From JBHIDJ01 sp046760105 (GTDB lineage Bacteria > Pseudomonadota > Gammaproteobacteria > Acidiferrobacterales > SPGG2), in assembly GCA_046760105.1 (NCBI GenBank), contig JBHIDJ010000138.1, positions 1-7,634 on the forward strand: a stretch of DNA of 7,634 nt. The letters run 5' to 3'. The notes beneath the pieces were generated by a model. It was not told where the DNA came from and searched no databases. It saw only the letters and a list, made by a program, of their open reading frames with translations. Below are positions 5,011 through 7,634 of this stretch, piece after piece. The position numbers were made by a program, and so were the translations under genes. Position 1 is the first letter of the stretch. The number at the start of each line of letters is the position of its first letter.

Positions 5011-7431
5011 ATGACAATCATTGCCATTGTTATCGCGTTGATTGTGGCGATCGGACTGCTGTATGTGGGGCGCGGTTATTGGGCTTGGGTTGTCGCAATC
5101 GCGATGCTGTTGGCGGCGTGGGCGATAAGCGGCATTGACACACCGCTCATATTTACCGTTGTCACTGTCGTGGCCGCTGCCGTGGCACTCGCATTCGGCC
5201 TGCCGGTGCTACGCCGCCGACTGATCTCGACCCACCTCATGCGCCGCATGGCTGCGGTGTTACCGCGTCTTGGCGATACCGAGCGCGTCGCCCTCGAGGC
5301 GGGTACCGTCTGGTGGGATGGTGATTTGTTTTCGGGCACCCCCGATTGGCGCAAGCTCCTGGACTTTCAGCCGCAGCCGCTGTCACCGCAGGAACGTGAG
5401 TTTATCGACGGTCCGGTCGAACAGTTGTGTCGCACGCTTGATGATTGGGAAATCAACCAGAACCGACAGCTTCCAGACGACGTATGGGATTTTCTAAGAA
5501 AGCACCGCTTCTTCGGTATGATCATCCCGAAAGAGTACGGCGGTCTGGGTTTCTCGGCCATTGCACATTCGACCGTTGTCACCAAGATTGCCAGTCGCAG
5601 CATAACCGTTGCCGTCACCGTTATGGTGCCCAACTCGCTTGGGCCGGCGGAGCTGCTACTGCACTACGGCACGGAGGAGCAGAAGCGACACTATCTGCCT
5701 CGTCTCGCCAAGGGTGAGGACATTCCTTGCTTTGCGTTAACCGGTCCCGAGGCCGGCAGCGATGCCGCCGCGACCCAGAGCACTGGTGTCGTTATGCGCG
5801 GTCGCTTTGACGGTGAAGAAACGCTCGGGATCTGTCTGAATTGGCGCAAGCGCTATATCACGCTCGCACCGGTGGCGACGGTGATCGGCCTCGCCTTTCG
5901 CCTGCAAGACCCGGATGGCCTGCTGGGCGATTCCGAAGACCTCGGCATCACGTGTGCACTGATTCCGCGCGATCTTCCAGGTATAGACATTGGCAAGCTT
6001 CATGATCCGATGGGCATTCCGTTTTACAACGGGCCGATCGTCGGACGCGACGTATTCGTGCCACTCGATTTCATCATCGGTGGCCGCCAAGGGGCAGGGC
6101 AGGGCTGGCGCATGTTGATGGAATCACTCGCGGCCGGACGCTCCATCTCTTTACCCGCACTCTCTGTAGGCGCCGCCGAGCTCGCGACGCGACTGGTCGG
6201 TGCCTATGCCACCGTGCGCGAGCAGTTCGACACCCCAATCGGACGCTTTGAGGGCATCGAGGAACCGCTTGCGCGCATAGGCGGGCACACCTACCTTATG
6301 AACGCGGCGCGCGTGCTCACTTGTGGAGCCATCGACGATGGGGCAAGACCGGCGGTGCTGTCGGCGATCGTTAAGGCCTACCTGACCGAAGGCATGCGAT
6401 CGGTGATCACCGATGCCATGGACATCCGGGCAGGGGCGGGCATCTGCCGCGGGCCGCGTAATGTGCTGGCGCGCACCTATGTCTCGGTACCCATCGGCAT
6501 AACCGTCGAAGGGGCAAACATCCTGACCCGCTCGATGATCATCTACGGACAGGGGGTGATTCGTTGTCACCCCTATGTGCACGATGAGATCGAGTCCATT
6601 GCTGATCGTAATCTTGCGCGTTTCGATCGCGCGATTTTCGGCCACATCAGCTTCGTGATCCGGAATATTGTGCGTTCGCTCTTGCTGGGTCTCACCGCGA
6701 GCCGCTTGGCACGCCCCCCCGTTCACGGGCCGCTGGCTAAGTACTTTCAACAGTTGACCCGCTATAGTGCCGCTTTCGCGCTCGTTTCGGATGCCGCCAT
6801 GGGTACTCTCGGTGGGGCCCTGAAGCGGCGAGAAAAGATCAGTGGGCGCCTGGCCGACGCGCTGGCGTGGATGTACCTGGCTTCGGCCGCGCTTAAGCGA
6901 TGTCACGACGAAGCCCGTCAGGATCGCGACCTGCCGCTGGTGCGCTGGTCCTGTGCCCTAGCGCTTTACAGAATTCAAGAAGCGTTACGCGGCGTTCTCG
7001 ACAATCTCCCCAATCGCTTTGTGGCACAGGTGTTACGGCCGCTGGTGTTCCCCTTAGGGGCGCGGCTGCGACCGCCGACTGACAAGCTCGGGGGGGCGGT
7101 GGCGAGAGGACTGCTCGAGGATCGCGAGGCACGCACACACCTGACAACGGAAATTTTTGTTCCACCGCCAGAAGAGGTGGGGTTGGGACACCTGGAGGCA
7201 GCTTTGAATAAGGCGGTCGACGCAATAACGGTCGAGACTAAGCTACGTGACGCGGTACGCGCCGGTGCGCTCGAACGCGCCCCCGGCGACGTGCTTGCCG
7301 ATAATGCACTCGCGCTTGGCATCATCAGCCAGGAGGAACGCGATCGTCTGCGTGAAGCCGACGAGGCCCGCGACGAGGTAATTCAGGTGGATGCGTTCGA
7401 TCCCGAGACCTATGTGTCTCTGCGAGGCTAG
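5011..7431 (+). CDS. fadE: Acyl-CoA dehydrogenase FadE, membrane-anchored
   Basis: This 806-residue flavoenzyme oxidises acyl-CoA to trans-2-enoyl-CoA, the first beta-oxidation step, passing electrons from FAD to an electron carrier. Its length matches E. coli FadE (814). The N-terminus is strongly hydrophobic, with likely membrane segments at about 2-19, 24-40 and 45-64, followed by a basic stretch (VLRRRLISTHLMRR, 66-79), so the catalytic part should face the cytoplasm. The acyl-CoA dehydrogenase core spans roughly 125-530. It includes PKEYGGLGFS (173-182), the flavin/substrate loop FALTGPEAGSDAA (241-253), REQFDTPIGRFEG (403-415) and ITVEGANILTRS (497-508), in which Glu500 is the expected catalytic base. 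GQGVIRCHPYV (513-523) is a FadE hallmark. Residues from about 535 to the end form the FadE-specific C-terminal domain (DUF1974). The start has a good Shine-Dalgarno sequence. The gene directly follows a thiolase gene, which supports fatty-acid degradation. No frameshift or missing key residue was seen. Confidence 0.97.
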   Translation: MTIIAIVIALIVAIGLLYVGRGYWAWVVAIAMLLAAWAISGIDTPLIFTVVTVVAAAVALAFGLPVLRRRLISTHLMRRMAAVLPRLGDTERVALEAGTVWWDGDLFSGTPDWRKLLDFQPQPLSPQEREFIDGPVEQLCRTLDDWEINQNRQLPDDVWDFLRKHRFFGMIIPKEYGGLGFSAIAHSTVVTKIASRSITVAVTVMVPNSLGPAELLLHYGTEEQKRHYLPRLAKGEDIPCFALTGPEAGSDAAATQSTGVVMRGRFDGEETLGICLNWRKRYITLAPVATVIGLAFRLQDPDGLLGDSEDLGITCALIPRDLPGIDIGKLHDPMGIPFYNGPIVGRDVFVPLDFIIGGRQGAGQGWRMLMESLAAGRSISLPALSVGAAELATRLVGAYATVREQFDTPIGRFEGIEEPLARIGGHTYLMNAARVLTCGAIDDGARPAVLSAIVKAYLTEGMRSVITDAMDIRAGAGICRGPRNVLARTYVSVPIGITVEGANILTRSMIIYGQGVIRCHPYVHDEIESIADRNLARFDRAIFGHISFVIRNIVRSLLLGLTASRLARPPVHGPLAKYFQQLTRYSAAFALVSDAAMGTLGGALKRREKISGRLADALAWMYLASAALKRCHDEARQDRDLPLVRWSCALALYRIQEALRGVLDNLPNRFVAQVLRPLVFPLGARLRPPTDKLGGAVARGLLEDREARTHLTTEIFVPPPEEVGLGHLEAALNKAVDAITVETKLRDAVRAGALERAPGDVLADNALALGIISQEERDRLREADEARDEVIQVDAFDPETYVSLRG

Positions 7432-7573
7432 CGCCAGTGGTTATGCCTTCGCGCTCGCTATCTAGGCTTGCGGTACTTAATTTATTGTATGAACTTTAAA
7501 GCTCAACCATTTGATCCTAAAGAGAAAAGTTGACCAAAAACGTTATCGGGAGGCCGCCGAATCTTCTCTTCGA
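7432..7573. other. Spacer downstream of fadE without recognisable features
   Basis: These 142 bp separate fadE from the terminal repeat. They contain an AT-rich middle (about 7475-7500) but no open frame of interest. There is no stem-loop with a T-tract and no convincing promoter. A lone TTGACC (7530-7535) lacks a -10 partner at the proper distance. Confidence 0.6.
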
Positions 7574-7634
7574 TTCCCCCTCCCCTTGTGGGAGGGGGCC
7601 AGGGGGAGGGTAATCCCCTCTCCCCTCGTGGGAG
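7574..7634. repeat. Compound palindromic repeat, second locus copy, cut by the window end
   Basis: This matches 69-129 at 60 of 61 positions in the same orientation; the single difference is C at 7599 against T at 94. It holds the complete hairpin CCCCCTCCC (7576-7584)/GGGAGGGGG (7590-7598) and the start of the second hairpin (CCCTCTCCC at 7616-7624), whose right arm is cut after GGGAG. The homology does not extend upstream: the 28-bp leader repeat of module 1 is missing here. Confidence 0.9.

Noticed and set aside
6151..6906. Long minus-strand open frame of 251 residues inside fadE
   Set aside because: fadE is unambiguous over this stretch; the reverse frame is a product of GC-rich codon bias and has no recognised domain.
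7530..7558. TTGACC as a -35 promoter box
   Set aside because: At 17-bp spacing the -10 position reads GCCGCC, which is not promoter-like.

Overview
The window carries four complete genes, all on the + strand, between GC-rich palindromic repeats. It reads like chromosomal DNA from a gammaproteobacterium with moderately high GC. Two observations support this, though neither proves it: the last gene is a full-length membrane-anchored FadE acyl-CoA dehydrogenase of about 800 residues with the C-terminal extension typical of the E. coli type, and the thiolase is of the FadI type. No RNA gene, transposase, integrase, phage gene or CRISPR array was found.

Layout. Positions 1-255 hold a duplicated repeat module: a 28-bp direct repeat, an AT-richer linker, then one or two hairpins of the CCCTCTCCC/GGGAGAGGG type. 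The second module runs directly into the ribosome-binding site of gene 1. Gene 1 (260-1636) is a class I flavin disulfide oxidoreductase of the lipoamide dehydrogenase/mercuric reductase/RclA superfamily. A 243-bp spacer follows and holds one copy of a 33-bp repeat. Gene 2 (1880-3631) is a three-module redox fusion: a MOSC molybdenum-cofactor domain, a flavohemoglobin-type FAD/NAD(P) reductase and a plant-type 2Fe-2S ferredoxin. A 56-bp spacer with the second copy of the 33-bp repeat leads to gene 3 (3688-4944), a FadI-like thiolase. A 66-bp AT-rich spacer leads to gene 4 (5011-7431), fadE. After 142 bp without recognisable features, the window ends inside another copy of the compound palindrome seen at its start.

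How the genes fit together. The thiolase and FadE catalyse the last and first steps of a fatty-acid beta-oxidation turn. The enoyl-CoA hydratase/3-hydroxyacyl-CoA dehydrogenase is absent and must be encoded elsewhere. Genes 1 and 2 are NAD(P)H-linked redox enzymes. Gene 2 looks like a self-contained electron chain feeding a Moco centre, probably for reduction of N-hydroxylated compounds. Co-orientation and the short gaps between genes 2, 3 and 4 allow co-transcription, but the 243-bp gap after gene 1 makes its membership of the unit uncertain. The most noteworthy items are the gene 2 fusion, the near-identical compound repeats flanking the cluster, the 33-bp repeats flanking gene 2, the use of a repeat as the gene 1 leader, and the altered active-site loops of the thiolase.
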